Shown here: positions 40,838 through 50,397 of the stretch, in pieces
Layout of the letters: each line of letters opens with the position of its first letter
Position numbering within the stretch: the stretch's first letter is position 1
Origin: Brachybacterium sp. SGAir0954
GTDB taxonomy: Bacteria; Actinomycetota; Actinomycetes; Actinomycetales; Dermabacteraceae
Assembly: GCF_005490785.1 (NCBI RefSeq)
Contig: NZ_CP027295.1
Location: forward strand, 434,001 to 498,000
Direction of reading: 5' to 3'
Length of the DNA stretch: 64,000 bases
Program-made: the position numbers and the translations under genes
The notes under the pieces: generated by a model
Seen by the model: the letters and a program-made list of their open reading frames with translations, nothing else
What the model was told of the DNA's origin: nothing
Databases searched by the model: none

Positions 40838-42031
40838 TCAGGCGCGGAAGCCGAGCAGGTGCTGCATGGCGAGCTGCTGGAGGCGCACGAAGCCGAAGTT
40901 GCGCTCCCCGGCCTTGTCCGCGTCGAACTCCTCGAAGGTCGAGCGGTCCGCGAGGAGGTCCTCGAGGGTCTCGCCCTCGGCGATCGTGGGCTGCGCGAGC
41001 TCGTCGATGCCGGAGTAGCTCAGGGCCTCCTGCACCTCGGGGTCCTGACGGAACGCGAGGGCGCGCTCCTTGAGCATCAGGTACATCTCCATGTTCGCGG
41101 CGGCCGCGTCGTACTGGCCCTTCTCGTGCTCGGTGCGCGAGGGCTTGTAGTCGAAGTGGCGGGCGCCGTCGTAGGCGCCGGGCTTGGACGGGAAGCCGTT
41201 CTCGAGCAGGTCCACGGTGAAGAAGGCGCTGATGAGGTCGCCGTGGCCGAACACGAGGTCCTGGTCGTACATGGGGCCGTGCTGGCCGTTGAGGTCGATG
41301 TGGAAGAGCTTCTCGCTCCACAGCGCCTGGGCGAGGCCGTGCGTGTAGTTCAGGGTGGCCATCTGCTCGTGGCCGGTCTCGGGGTTGATGCCGACGATGT
41401 CGCCGTGCTCGAGCTGCTCGATGAAGGCGAGGGCGTGGCCGACGGTGGGCAGGAAGATGTTGCCGCGGGGCTCGTTGGGCTTGGGCTCGAGGCCGATCCG
41501 CAGGTCGTAGCCCTTGTCCTTGATGTAGCCGGCGACGGTGTCGAGGCCCTCGCGGTAGCGCTCGAGGGCGGCGAAGAGGTCCTTGGAGCCGTCGTACTCG
41601 GCGCCCTCGCGGCCGCCCCACATGACGAAGGTGCTCGCGCCGAGCTCGGCGGCGAGGTCGACGTTCGCGAGGACCTTGCGCAGGCCGAAGCGGCGCACGG
41701 AGCGGTCGTTCGAGGTGAAGGCGCCGTCCTTGAAGACGGGGTGGGCGAAGGTGTCGGTGGTGACCATCTCGATCTCGAGGCCGGTCTCCGAGGTCACGGA
41801 CTTCAGCTGGTCGATGATCTTCTGGCGCTCGGCGGGAGTGGCGTCGAAGGGGACGACGTCGTTGTCGTGGAAGGTGAAGCCCCAGGCGCCGAGCTCGGCG
41901 AGGCGGCGGATGTGGGCGCTCAGCTCGAGGGCGGGGCGGGTGGCGAGGCCGAACTGGTCGCGGGCCTCCCAGCCGGTGGTCCAGAGGCCGAAGGAGAAGC
42001 GGTCCTCGCGGGTGGGGGTGGGTGCGGTCAC
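40838..42031 (-). CDS. xylA: Xylose isomerase
   Basis: A 397-residue cytoplasmic metal-dependent isomerase converting D-xylose to D-xylulose. It is the short class I type found in actinobacteria. Visible active-site parts are [14 protein letters not shown] (catalytic His and Asp), [32 protein letters not shown] (metal Glu), [12 protein letters not shown] and [20 protein letters not shown] (metal Asp cluster). The start is GTG 42031 with an AGGAG site seven bases upstream. It is divergent from the ROK regulator across a 122-base region holding a palindromic operator. Confidence 0.95.
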   Translation of the reverse strand: MTAPTPTREDRFSFGLWTTGWEARDQFGLATRPALELSAHIRRLAELGAWGFTFHDNDVVPFDATPAERQKIIDQLKSVTSETGLEIEMVTTDTFAHPVFKDGAFTSNDRSVRRFGLRKVLANVDLAAELGASTFVMWGGREGAEYDGSKDLFAALERYREGLDTVAGYIKDKGYDLRIGLEPKPNEPRGNIFLPTVGHALAFIEQLEHGDIVGINPETGHEQMATLNYTHGLAQALWSEKLFHIDLNGQHGPMYDQDLVFGHGDLISAFFTVDLLENGFPSKPGAYDGARHFDYKPSRTEHEKGQYDAAAANMEMYLMLKERALAFRQDPEVQEALSYSGIDELAQPTIAEGETLEDLLADRSTFEEFDADKAGERNFGFVRLQQLAMQHLLGFRA

Positions 42032-42070
42032 GGTGTGCTCCTGGGGTGATGTCGGCGGTGACGGGTTCGC

Positions 42071-42091
42071 TTAGTAAGTTTCCATTACTAA
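42071..42091. promoter_or_regulatory. XylR-type operator between xylA and the ROK regulator
   Basis: TTAGTAA (42071-42077) and TTACTAA (42085-42091) form a perfect inverted repeat with a 7-base centre. This TTAGTnn...nnACTAA form resembles known ROK/XylR operators. It lies 40 bases upstream of xylA and 62 bases upstream of the regulator, so one site could control both directions. Confidence 0.7.
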
Positions 42092-42153
42092 CCGCGAAAT
42101 GGCAAGCTGACCCTCACGATCCCCACCCCGACCCGAGGACAGGACGGACCGGC

Positions 42154-43332
42154 ATGCAGTCCACCCACCTGCGCGAGCACAACCTCTCCGCCGTGCTCCG
42201 CGCCCTGCAGGCCGCCGGCGAGCCCACCTCCCGCGCGGGCCTCGCCTCCCTCACGCGGCTCACCAAGCCCACCGTCTCCAAGCTCGTCGAGGAACTCATC
42301 GGGGCGGGGCTCATCAGCGAGGGCGACCCGATCTCCGCGGGCGCCGGGCGCCCCATGGTCCCGCTGCGCCCCGCGGCCGGGACGCTGCTCGCGATCGGCC
42401 TCGAGATCGCCGCGGACCACGTCTCCTGCCTCGGCGTGGACCTCACCGGGAGCGAGCTCTCCCGCCGCACCGTCTACGGCCGCGCCGCCTCCGCCGAGGA
42501 GGCGATCGCCCGCGCCGCGCAGCTCGTGCGCGAGGTCCGGGCCGACGCCCCCGACCTCCCCGTCGTCGGCGTCGTCGCCGCCGTGCCCGGCCGCATCTCC
42601 CCCGACGGCCGCCTCGTGCTCTCCGCCCCCAACCTCGACTGGACCGACGTCCCCCTCGTCGAGGGACTGCGCACCCACCTCGCGCCCGAGGCCGGGGACA
42701 TCGTCGCCCTCAACGACAACCGCCTCTCCGTGCTCACCGAGATCGACCGTCGGCCCAGCGAGTCCTTCCTCTACGTGCGCGGCTCGACCGGCGTGGGCGG
42801 CGCCGTCGTCCTCGAGGGCTCCGTGCTCGAGGGCACGCACGGCTGGGCCGGCGAGCTCGGCCACACGGTCGTCGAGCCGGGCGGCCTCACCTGCCGCTGC
42901 GGCCGCCGCGGCTGCCTCGAGGCGTACATCTCGTACCACGCCCTGGTCGAGCAGGCCGGGCTGGGCCCCGAGGTGCGGATCGAGGACCTCGTCGACGAGC
43001 TCTCCCGCTCCTCGAGCCGCGCCGAGGTGATCGGCGTGATCGGCCGCTCCCTGGGCCTCGCGATCGCGAACGCCCTGAACATCCTGGACCTCTCGACCGT
43101 CGTGCTCTCCGGCTACCTCGCCCCGATCGCGGAGGAGATCACCCCCGTGGTGCGCGAGACCGTCACCGCCCACGCCCTCGCGGCGGAGGCCGGCCCGATC
43201 TCGATCGAGCGCTCCGACACGACCCCCGACCCCGCCCTGCGCGGCGCCGCTCGGGCCGCGCTCCAGCCCGTCTTCGACGCCCCCGGCGCATGGATCTCCC
43301 GCGCCGCGACCCCCGCCGGGAGGACCGCATGA
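42154..43332 (+). CDS. ROK family transcriptional regulator (XylR-like)
   Basis: A 392-residue repressor. The N-terminal winged helix-turn-helix is SRAGLASLTRLTKPTVSKLV. The ROK sugar-kinase-like domain follows, with VVGVVAAVPGRISPDGRL, GSTGVGGAVVLEG and the zinc motif CRCGRRGCLEAY. Position next to xylAB and the palindrome at 42071 makes it the likely xylose-responsive repressor. The start is ATG 42154. Its stop overlaps the GH95 gene in an ATGA, so regulator and fucosidase are coupled. Confidence 0.88.
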   Translation: MQSTHLREHNLSAVLRALQAAGEPTSRAGLASLTRLTKPTVSKLVEELIGAGLISEGDPISAGAGRPMVPLRPAAGTLLAIGLEIAADHVSCLGVDLTGSELSRRTVYGRAASAEEAIARAAQLVREVRADAPDLPVVGVVAAVPGRISPDGRLVLSAPNLDWTDVPLVEGLRTHLAPEAGDIVALNDNRLSVLTEIDRRPSESFLYVRGSTGVGGAVVLEGSVLEGTHGWAGELGHTVVEPGGLTCRCGRRGCLEAYISYHALVEQAGLGPEVRIEDLVDELSRSSSRAEVIGVIGRSLGLAIANALNILDLSTVVLSGYLAPIAEEITPVVRETVTAHALAAEAGPISIERSDTTPDPALRGAARAALQPVFDAPGAWISRAATPAGRTA

Positions 43333-45512
43333 TCACCCGCACCGCACCGGCCGCCCGCTGGCTCGAGGCGCTCCCCCTCGGCAACGGCCGGATCGGTGCG
43401 ATGGCCTGGGGCGACCCCGCCGCCGCCCGGTTCGGGCTGAACGAGTCGACCCTGTGGTCCGGCACGCCCGGCGTGGACGCCGGCCGCCGCACCGGGGCCG
43501 ACGTCGCCGCGGCCGCGCGCGCCGAGTCGCGACGGCTCTGGGCGGCCGGGGACGTGCCCGGCGCGGAGCAGGCCCTCGGCGCCCTCGGTGCGAGCTGGAG
43601 CCAGGCCTACCAGCCCGTCGGCGACCTGCACGTCGAGGTCCCGGGCGCGGTCCCCGGCCCTCGCGAGCTCGACCTCGAGGCGCGGCTGCACCGGGTGCGC
43701 ACCGCGGGCGGGGACCACCTGAGCGCCGTGAGCGCGGCCGACGAGGTGCTCCTGCACGCCGTGCCGCTCGCCGCGGGAGACGTGCTGCGCGTGCGTCTGG
43801 AGTCCCCGCAGCACGAGGAGCACCGGTCCGAGCGCGAGGACGGGCTCGACGTGATCCTCCGCGTCCCCTCCGACGCCCCTCCCGGCCATGCCCCCGGCGC
43901 CCCGGGCCTGGCCTGGGGCGAGGACGCCTCCCGCGCCGCCGTCGCCGTCCGCTGGCGGCGCGAGGGCGAGCGCGCCCTGCTCGTGTGCGCGATCGCCACG
44001 AGCTGGCGGGGCCTCGGCGAGCGCCCCGACCGGCCCCCCACGGAGGTGCTCGCCGAGGCCGCGGCCACGGCGGAGGCCGCCCTCGTCCGCGGGGAGGCGG
44101 CGCTGCTCGAGCGGCATGCCGCAGCCCCGGGCGCGGACGGCTTCTCCCTGCGCCTGCCGGGGGCCGAGCAGCTCGAGGAGGTCGTCGCCTACGGCCGCTA
44201 CCTGCTCGCGGCCTGCTCGCGTCCCGGACTGCCGCCCGCGAACCTCCAGGGACTGTGGAACGCGGAGGTCCGCGCGCCGTGGTCCTCGAACTACACGACG
44301 AACATCAACCTCGAGATGAACCACTGGGCCGCCGGCACCGCGCACGTGCCCGCCGCGGCGGCGGCCCTCGAGGAGTACACGTCCTTGCTGCGCCGCACCG
44401 GAGCGGACACCGCGCGCCGGCTCTACGGCGCGGGCGGCTGGACCGTGCACCACAACAGCGACCCCTGGGGCTACTCCGACCCGGTGGACGGCGAGACCCG
44501 CTGGGCGATCTGGCCGATGGGCGGTCTGTGGCTCGAGCTGCAGCTCGAGGACCTCGCCCGCTTCACCGGCCTGCCCGCCGCGGAGGTCGCCGCGCAGCGC
44601 CTGCCCGCCCTGCGCGAGGCCGCCGCCTTCGCCCTGGACCTGCTGCACCCCACCGACGGCGACCGTCTCGTGACCGTGCCCTCGACCTCCCCGGAGAACC
44701 AGTGGCGCACCCCGGACGGAGTCCAGGTCGCGCTCACGGAGGGCTCGGGCATGGACCGCTGGCTCGTGCGCGGCGTGCTCTCCTCCCTGCTCGCCGCCGC
44801 CGAGGCCGTCGGCGCCGCGGACGACACCCTGCTCGCGCGGGCGCGCGCCGCCCTCCCCCGCGTCGACGCGCCGCGCATCGGGCCCGACGGCCGACTCCAG
44901 GAGTGGCACGCGGACCTCGAGGAGCCCGAGCCGCACCATCGGCACATCTCCCACCTCGCGCCCGTCTTCCCCGGCACCGAGGCGCTCGCGCCGGGCATCG
45001 AGGAGGCCGCGACCGCCTCCCTGCTCGCCCGCGGTGACGAGGCCACCGGCTGGTCCCTCGCCTGGAAGGCCTGCCTGTGGGCGCGCCTGCACCGCCCGGA
45101 CAAGGTCGAGGACCTGCTCACGCTGTTCATGCGCCCCGCGGAGACCGCCGACGGGGAGCGCTCGGGCCTGTACCCGAACCTCTTCTCCGCCCATCCGCCC
45201 TTCCAGATGGACGCGAACTTCGGGATCGTCGCCGCCGTCGCCGAGTGCCTGCTGCAGAGCCACCGCGGCGAGATCGAGCTGCTGCCCGCCCTCCCGCCGC
45301 TGCTCGCGAGCGGCTCCGTGCGCGGGCTGCGGGCCCGGCCCGGCGTCGCCGTGGACCTCGACTGGGCAGGCGGCGTGCCCACGCGCCTCGTGCTGCGCGC
45401 GCTCGGCGCGGGGGCCGCGGGCGAGCACCGCGTGCGCTGGGGCGGGCGCACGCTCCCCGTCGACCTCCCCGCCGACGGCGCCCCGGTCGCGCCCGACCTC
45501 GTGGGACGATGA
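43329..45512 (+). CDS. GH95 family glycoside hydrolase (alpha-L-fucosidase type)
   Basis: A 727-residue enzyme without a signal peptide, so cytoplasmic. GH95 features are WLEALPLGNGRIGAMAWGDP, LNESTLWSGTPG, NLQGLWN, NYTTNINLEMNHWAA (Asn325 and Asn327, matching the paired catalytic Asn residues of Bifidobacterium AfcA), GWTVHHNSDPWG, STSPENQW and GDEATGWSLAWKACLWARLH. Characterised members release alpha-1,2-L-fucose or alpha-L-galactose from glycans such as xyloglucan. It is coupled by ATGA overlaps to the ROK regulator upstream and the LacI gene downstream. Exact sugar specificity is not shown. Confidence 0.87.
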   Translation: MITRTAPAARWLEALPLGNGRIGAMAWGDPAAARFGLNESTLWSGTPGVDAGRRTGADVAAAARAESRRLWAAGDVPGAEQALGALGASWSQAYQPVGDLHVEVPGAVPGPRELDLEARLHRVRTAGGDHLSAVSAADEVLLHAVPLAAGDVLRVRLESPQHEEHRSEREDGLDVILRVPSDAPPGHAPGAPGLAWGEDASRAAVAVRWRREGERALLVCAIATSWRGLGERPDRPPTEVLAEAAATAEAALVRGEAALLERHAAAPGADGFSLRLPGAEQLEEVVAYGRYLLAACSRPGLPPANLQGLWNAEVRAPWSSNYTTNINLEMNHWAAGTAHVPAAAAALEEYTSLLRRTGADTARRLYGAGGWTVHHNSDPWGYSDPVDGETRWAIWPMGGLWLELQLEDLARFTGLPAAEVAAQRLPALREAAAFALDLLHPTDGDRLVTVPSTSPENQWRTPDGVQVALTEGSGMDRWLVRGVLSSLLAAAEAVGAADDTLLARARAALPRVDAPRIGPDGRLQEWHADLEEPEPHHRHISHLAPVFPGTEALAPGIEEAATASLLARGDEATGWSLAWKACLWARLHRPDKVEDLLTLFMRPAETADGERSGLYPNLFSAHPPFQMDANFGIVAAVAECLLQSHRGEIELLPALPPLLASGSVRGLRARPGVAVDLDWAGGVPTRLVLRALGAGAAGEHRVRWGGRTLPVDLPADGAPVAPDLVGR

Positions 45513-46513
45513 GGCCCATGGCCACCATGACGGACATCGCCCGCGAGGCCGGGGTGTCCCTGAGCACCGTGAGCTACGCGCTGAGCGGCAAGCGCACGAT
45601 CTCCGCCTCCACGCGCGAGCGGATCGAGGCGGCGATCGCCCGGCTCGAGTACCACCCCGCCGCGAGCGCCCGCGCCCTTGCCAAGGGCCGCACCTCCCTG
45701 CTGGGCGTCGCGGTGCCCCGCCACGAGGACGTCGACGACCACGTGATCATGGAGTTCGTGGGCTCGATCCTCGAGGCCGCGCACGAGGCGGACGACGACG
45801 TCCTGCTCGTCGCCGCGGAGGACCACGCGCGCACCCTCAAGGTCGTCGAGGAGGGCAAGGTCGACGCCCTCGTCGTCATGGACCTCGTCGAGGACGACCC
45901 GCGGCTGCCGGCCCTCGCGCGCCTGCACCGGCCCGTGGTGCTCATCGGCTACCCGCAGGACGCCGCCGGGATCGCCTGCGTGGACTTCGACTTCCTCTCC
46001 GGGGCGATGCTCGCCGTGCGCGAGCTGTCCCTGCGCGGCGCGCGCCGGATCGCGCTGCTCACCCCGCACCGCGACCCCACGGGACCGGTCCCCACCTATG
46101 CCCGCCGCGCGGGCCTCGGCTTCGAGATGGGCTGCCGGGAGCTGGGCCTGCCGGCGCCGCGCCTCGAGGTGGACGCGGAGCCGGAGGCGATCGCCGCGCT
46201 CGTCGCCGAGCACCTGAGCGGGCCCGATGCGGTGGACGCGCTCGTGGTGCACCACGAGCGGGCGCTCCCGCACCTCACCCGGGCGCTCTCCGCTGCGGGC
46301 GTGGACGTGCCCGGGGCGCTGCAGCTCGTCGCGATCGCCCCGGACGACGTCGCCGCCGCCGGGGCCCACTCCTCGATCGAGCTGCCGATCCCGGCGATCG
46401 GCCGCACGGCGGTGACGATGGCCCTCGAGCTCGTCGAGGATCCGTCGGCACCGCCGCACTCCCGCCTGCTGAGCCCCACCTTCGTGCCCCGGGAGACCAC
46501 CCGGGACCGCTAG
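45509..46513 (+). CDS. LacI family transcriptional regulator
   Basis: A protein of up to 334 residues. The LacI headpiece is MTDIAREAGVSLSTVSYALS followed by GKRTISASTRERIEAAIARL and the hinge helix SARALAKGRTSLLGVAVP. A periplasmic-binding-like sensor domain follows, ending SPTFVPRETTRDR. The ATG at 45509 overlaps the GH95 stop (ATGA); ATG 45518 would give the more usual N-terminus MATMTDIA. It is the best candidate to bind the AANCGNTT palindromes at 50.3 and 51.1 kb that frame the sugar transporter and glycosidase operons. Its inducer is probably an oligosaccharide fragment. Confidence 0.88.
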   Translation: MRPMATMTDIAREAGVSLSTVSYALSGKRTISASTRERIEAAIARLEYHPAASARALAKGRTSLLGVAVPRHEDVDDHVIMEFVGSILEAAHEADDDVLLVAAEDHARTLKVVEEGKVDALVVMDLVEDDPRLPALARLHRPVVLIGYPQDAAGIACVDFDFLSGAMLAVRELSLRGARRIALLTPHRDPTGPVPTYARRAGLGFEMGCRELGLPAPRLEVDAEPEAIAALVAEHLSGPDAVDALVVHHERALPHLTRALSAAGVDVPGALQLVAIAPDDVAAAGAHSSIELPIPAIGRTAVTMALELVEDPSAPPHSRLLSPTFVPRETTRDR

Positions 46514-46516
46514 GGG

Positions 46517-48292
46517 TCAGCCGAACTGCTCCGCGACGTCCTTGCGAGCCGCGTCCTGCTCCTTCGCGTTCGCCATGTCGACGTCGAGCACCTTCTGGTA
46601 GCCGAGACCCTCCGCGGTCGAGGTGAGGTCCTCGAGCAGGGCGTCGAAGTCGTTCTCGCTGCCGGCGAAGGCCATCTTCCAGGAGCTCTGGACGATCGCG
46701 GCCTTGACCTGGTTGCGGATCGTCTCGATCTCCGAGGAGTCCTGCGGGGCGACGTAGCTCGCGCCGGGGGCGACGGCGAGCTGGTCGTTGGCGACGAGGT
46801 ACTCCATGGTCGTCGCGGCGCCGCCCATGCGGCCCGCCCAGTCCTCGGTGAGCGGGTTCGCGACGCTCTCCTGGTAGGTCTCCCACATCTTGTAGTTGTA
46901 GGGGTAGCCGGTGTCGGGGTCCTCGTCGCTGCCGAGCACGGTCGTGGTGTTCAGCCAGGAGACGCCGTCGGCGTAGGCGCCGCCGCCCCATTCGGCGGGG
47001 AGCTCCGCGCCGTCGCCCAGCAGGGCCTTCCGCCCGAGCTCCGTGAGCTCGGGCTTCTTGTCCCCGTTGAGCTCCCAGGTGAGCCCCTGCGGTCCCGCGG
47101 CGCCCATGGTCTGGCTCGAGTTCGCGTAGACGCCGGCCGGTGAGTAGAGCCAGTCGATGAAGGCGGCGGAGCGCTGCGGGTCACCGCCCTGCGAGCCGAC
47201 GGCGAAGACCTGCTGCGCCCCGTAGATCGAGGCGCCGTAGGAGAAGATCCTCTGGTCCGCGAGCGGGGCGAGCATGAAGCCCTTGCCCTCGGCGACGTGC
47301 GCCTCGGTGTTGAAGGCGGCCTGCCCCTGCCAGGGCCAGAAGGAGAACAGCACGTTCCCGGACTGCATCTTCGAGTAGAGGGTGTCGTAGTTCTGGGTCG
47401 TCGAGTCGGGATCGACGAGGCCCTTCTGGTTGAGGTCGAAGAACCAGCGCAGCGTGCGCACGTAGAGGCCGTCGGGGTCGATGATCGACTGGAAGTCGGA
47501 GCCGTCCGCGGCGGCGAGCACGAAGCCGACCTCGTCGTAGCCGTAGTAGCAGCAGGGCTGCTTGGCGTTGTTCATGAAGTTGCCGTCCCAGTCCTTGAAG
47601 AGCGACAGGGCGTAGACCTTCTTGCCGTTCTCGGTGGTGGGCTGCGCCTTCTGCATCTCCTCGAGCACGGGGGTGAGGTCCTCGAGGGTGCCGATCTCCG
47701 GGTAGCCGATCTCCTTGTAGACGTCCCAGCGCAGGAAGGGGCCGAAGGTGGGGTCGATGCCCTCGCTGGGCTCGGTGGGCTTGAGGGAGGAGACCTGCGT
47801 GGGGATCGCGTAGATCCCGTCCTTGCCCTCGTTGACCTTCTGGATCGCGGTGTCGAAGCGGGCGGCGCTGGTCATGTGCTCGTAGTACGGCGTGAGGTCC
47901 GTGAGCAGGCCGCCCTCGACGAGCTCGTCGAGCTTCTGGCCGACGTCGGTCACGACCACGTCGCCCAGGTCGCCGGCGGCGACGCGCGTGTTGTAGAGCG
48001 TGTCCCCGCCGCCCGCGACGTTCGGGGCGATGACGTTGAGGGTGAGCGCGAAGTCCTTCTCGACGAGGTGCCCGAACCAGCCGGGCTGCTCGCCCATCTG
48101 GTTGGCGAGGCCGTCGAAGACGTCGATCGTGAGCGCCTCGTCCCAGCTCTCGGGGAAGGGGCCGGAGTCCGCGGCGGCGTCGCCGTCGGTCGAGCAGCCG
48201 CTGAGGCCCAGGCCCAGCAGCGTGAGGCTCAGCCCCCCGCCGATCAGCGAGCGGCGGGAGGGGTGGTGCGGGGTGAGGGTGGAGCCGGTCAT
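46517..48292 (-). CDS. ABC transporter sugar-binding lipoprotein (LipO/SBP family 1)
   Basis: A 591-residue extracytoplasmic binding protein. The signal SRRSLIGGGLSLTLLGLGLSG has a twin-arginine-like pair and ends in the lipobox LSGC, so it is a lipoprotein. The mature protein has a large alpha/beta binding fold of the type paired with LplB/YtcP permeases (KDGIYAIPTQVSSLKPTEPS; FFDLNQKGLVDPDSTTQNYD; FWPWQGQAAF with several aromatics). Such proteins bind complex plant-derived oligosaccharides. The start is ATG 48292 with AAGGAC upstream. It is the third gene of a leftward operon, 28 bases after the second permease. Confidence 0.85.
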   Translation of the reverse strand: MTGSTLTPHHPSRRSLIGGGLSLTLLGLGLSGCSTDGDAAADSGPFPESWDEALTIDVFDGLANQMGEQPGWFGHLVEKDFALTLNVIAPNVAGGGDTLYNTRVAAGDLGDVVVTDVGQKLDELVEGGLLTDLTPYYEHMTSAARFDTAIQKVNEGKDGIYAIPTQVSSLKPTEPSEGIDPTFGPFLRWDVYKEIGYPEIGTLEDLTPVLEEMQKAQPTTENGKKVYALSLFKDWDGNFMNNAKQPCCYYGYDEVGFVLAAADGSDFQSIIDPDGLYVRTLRWFFDLNQKGLVDPDSTTQNYDTLYSKMQSGNVLFSFWPWQGQAAFNTEAHVAEGKGFMLAPLADQRIFSYGASIYGAQQVFAVGSQGGDPQRSAAFIDWLYSPAGVYANSSQTMGAAGPQGLTWELNGDKKPELTELGRKALLGDGAELPAEWGGGAYADGVSWLNTTTVLGSDEDPDTGYPYNYKMWETYQESVANPLTEDWAGRMGGAATTMEYLVANDQLAVAPGASYVAPQDSSEIETIRNQVKAAIVQSSWKMAFAGSENDFDALLEDLTSTAEGLGYQKVLDVDMANAKEQDAARKDVAEQFG

Positions 48293-48320
48293 GTCGTGTC
48301 CTTTCACGGGGGCGGCGGGG

Positions 48321-49232
48321 TCAGCCCTTGACCGCGCCGAGCATGATGCCCTTGACGAAGTAGCGCTGGAACAGCGGGTAGACGAAGAGGATGGGGAGCA
48401 CGACGACGACCGCGACGGTGGTGCGGATCGAGGTGGCCGTCTGCGAGGTGGCGGCGGAGGCGATCCCGGAGAGGTCCCCGCCCGACTGCTGGGCGGCCTG
48501 CGCGAGGGAGTCCGCCTGGTTGATGTACATGTAGAGCAGGAACTGGAGCGTGTAGAGGCTCTGGTCGGTGATGTACAGCAGGGTGTCCTGGAAGCTGTTC
48601 CACTGCGTGACCGCGCTGAAGATCGCCACCGTGGCGAGGATCGGGGTCATGTTGGGCAGGTAGATCCGGAAGAACACCGAGAGGATCCCGGCGCCGTCCA
48701 TCTCCGCCGCCTCCTGCAGCTCGCGGGGCATGGCCTCCACGAAGGTCTTCACGAGGATGATGTTGAAGGGCTGCACGACGAGCGGGAGGATGTAGACCCA
48801 GAAGCTGTTGGTCAGGCCCAGGGTCTTCATGATGATGAAGACGGGGATGAGGCCCGCGTTGAAGTACATCGTGATGACGACGGCGCGGTACCAGAAGGAC
48901 CGCTTCCACAGCCGGGGCTGGGTGAACATGAAGCCGAGGTACGCGGAGGCGAGCACGGTCGCGGCGGTGCCGATCACGGTGCGCGCGAAGGAGACGAGCG
49001 CGGCCTGCGGGAGGCCCTGAAGGTCGAGCACCTGGCCGTAGTTGTCGAGGTGGAGACCGCGCGGGAGCCAGCGGATGTCGCCGAGCGCGGAGAGGTCGTT
49101 CGCGCTGATCGAGTTGATGATCAGGTAGTAGAACGGATAGCCGCAGACGAGGGCGAACAGCGCGAAGAGCGTGCAGTTCACGATCGTGAAGGGGACGTGG
49201 CCCCGCTCGCGGGTCAGGGATGCAGTGGTCAT
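48321..49232 (-). CDS. Sugar ABC transporter permease (LplC/YtcP type)
   Basis: A 303-residue inner-membrane permease with six helices, from VNCTLFALFALVCGYPFYYL near the N-terminus. The EAA loop is VEAMPRELQEAAEMDGAGIL and the C-terminal KGIMLGAVKG is characteristic of the CUT1-type LplC/YtcP/YesQ permeases. It pairs with the next permease upstream. No ATPase gene is in the operon, so a shared MsiK-type ATPase encoded elsewhere is probably used, as is usual for actinobacterial CUT1 transporters. The ATG is at 49232. Confidence 0.9.
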   Translation of the reverse strand: MTTASLTRERGHVPFTIVNCTLFALFALVCGYPFYYLIINSISANDLSALGDIRWLPRGLHLDNYGQVLDLQGLPQAALVSFARTVIGTAATVLASAYLGFMFTQPRLWKRSFWYRAVVITMYFNAGLIPVFIIMKTLGLTNSFWVYILPLVVQPFNIILVKTFVEAMPRELQEAAEMDGAGILSVFFRIYLPNMTPILATVAIFSAVTQWNSFQDTLLYITDQSLYTLQFLLYMYINQADSLAQAAQQSGGDLSGIASAATSQTATSIRTTVAVVVVLPILFVYPLFQRYFVKGIMLGAVKG

Positions 49233-49242
49233 CTCGGCCTCC

Positions 49243-50232
49243 TCAGACCAGCGAGGTCCCGCGCACGCGCTTGGACAGGGCGTTCACCGACAGCAGGAGC
49301 GCCACCGAGATCACGCTCTTGAGCATGGAGATCGCCGTGGCCAGGGACAGGTTGTTGCCCGTCATGCCGATGTTGTAGACGTACAGGTCGAGCACCTGGA
49401 TGTGCTCGCGGTTGAAGGCGTTCTGGAAGACGTAGAACTGCTCCATGCCGTTGTTGAGGATGTTCGCGATGGAGAGCATCAGCAGCACGAAGAAGGTGGG
49501 CATCAGCTGGGGCACGGTGATGTGCCACATCGTCTGGAAGCGGCCGGCGCCGTCGACCTTCGCGGACTCGTACAGGGACTGGTCGATGCCGGCGATCGCG
49601 GCGAGGTAGAGGATCGCGCCCCAGCCCACGGTCTTCCAGATCCCCCAGAGCGCCATCTTGAGCCAGATGTGCTGGTCGCTGTCGAGGAACTTGAGCGGCT
49701 CGTCGATGAGGCCGAGGTTCTCGAGGGTCCCGTTGACCATGCCGGTCGTCGAGAACATCGAGAAGGCGATCATGTAGACGAGCACCCACGAGATGAAGTT
49801 CGGCAGGGTGGTGAGGGTCTGCACGAGGTTCTTGAACCAGGTCGCGCGGATCTCGCCCAGGAACACGGCGAAGGCGAGCGGCAGCACGGAGGCCGCGATC
49901 CCGAGGAAGCTCATGGCGAGGGTGTTGGCCATGACCTGGAGGATCTGCTGGACCTGGGTGGGCGAGCCCACGAGCATCCGGAACCACTGCAGGCCCACGA
50001 ACTCGCTGCCGCCGAGGCCGCGCGCGGGGCGGTAGTCGTACAGCGAGTAGATCCAGCCGTAGAGCGGGAAGTAGCTGAAGAGGAAGACGAGCACCAGGAA
50101 CGGCACGATCGTCAGGAAGAGCCCGAAGGACTGGCGGCGGTGCGAGGCCTGCGCGCCTCGACGCCCGCGGCGCCGCGGGCGTCCCTCGACCTCGGAGGCG
50201 ACGACGGCCTCGACCTGCACGGGGGCGGCCAT
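49243..50232 (-). CDS. Sugar ABC transporter permease (LplB type)
   Basis: A 329-residue inner-membrane permease. The first helix is FGLFLTIVPFLVLVFLFSYF followed by PLYGWIYSLYDYRPARG, typical of LplB/YteP proteins. The EAA loop is YESAKVDGAGRFQTMWHITV and the core helix LMLSIANILNNGMEQFYVFQ agrees with the family. The C-terminus RVRGTSLV is usual. I chose ATG 50232 with a GGGAGG-type site upstream. It is the first gene of the leftward transport operon; two LacI-type sites lie 80-125 bases upstream. Confidence 0.9.
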   Translation of the reverse strand: MAAPVQVEAVVASEVEGRPRRRGRRGAQASHRRQSFGLFLTIVPFLVLVFLFSYFPLYGWIYSLYDYRPARGLGGSEFVGLQWFRMLVGSPTQVQQILQVMANTLAMSFLGIAASVLPLAFAVFLGEIRATWFKNLVQTLTTLPNFISWVLVYMIAFSMFSTTGMVNGTLENLGLIDEPLKFLDSDQHIWLKMALWGIWKTVGWGAILYLAAIAGIDQSLYESAKVDGAGRFQTMWHITVPQLMPTFFVLLMLSIANILNNGMEQFYVFQNAFNREHIQVLDLYVYNIGMTGNNLSLATAISMLKSVISVALLLSVNALSKRVRGTSLV

Positions 50233-50311
50233 CACCGCTCCCCTCCCGGGCTCATGCTCACTGCGTCCACTCCGCACTCCCTCGTGGGTCGGTTAGTTCG
50301 GGTCGGACACT

Positions 50312-50357
50312 AAACGCTTCGACGGCGCCTCGTCAAGAGAATCGCCGAAGCGCTTCG
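50312..50357. promoter_or_regulatory. LacI-type operators upstream of the sugar transport operon
   Basis: AAACGCTT at 50312-50319 and the perfect 12-bp palindrome CGAAGCGCTTCG at 50346-50357 both carry the LacI core AANCGNTT. They lie 80 and 114 bases upstream of the LplB-type permease start, on its promoter side, and downstream of the YesL gene. The LacI gene at 45.5 kb is the obvious candidate regulator. Confidence 0.65.
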
Positions 50358-50397
50358 ACACCAGCCCTCGGGAGGCGGCGACCCGTCGAGGGATGGC

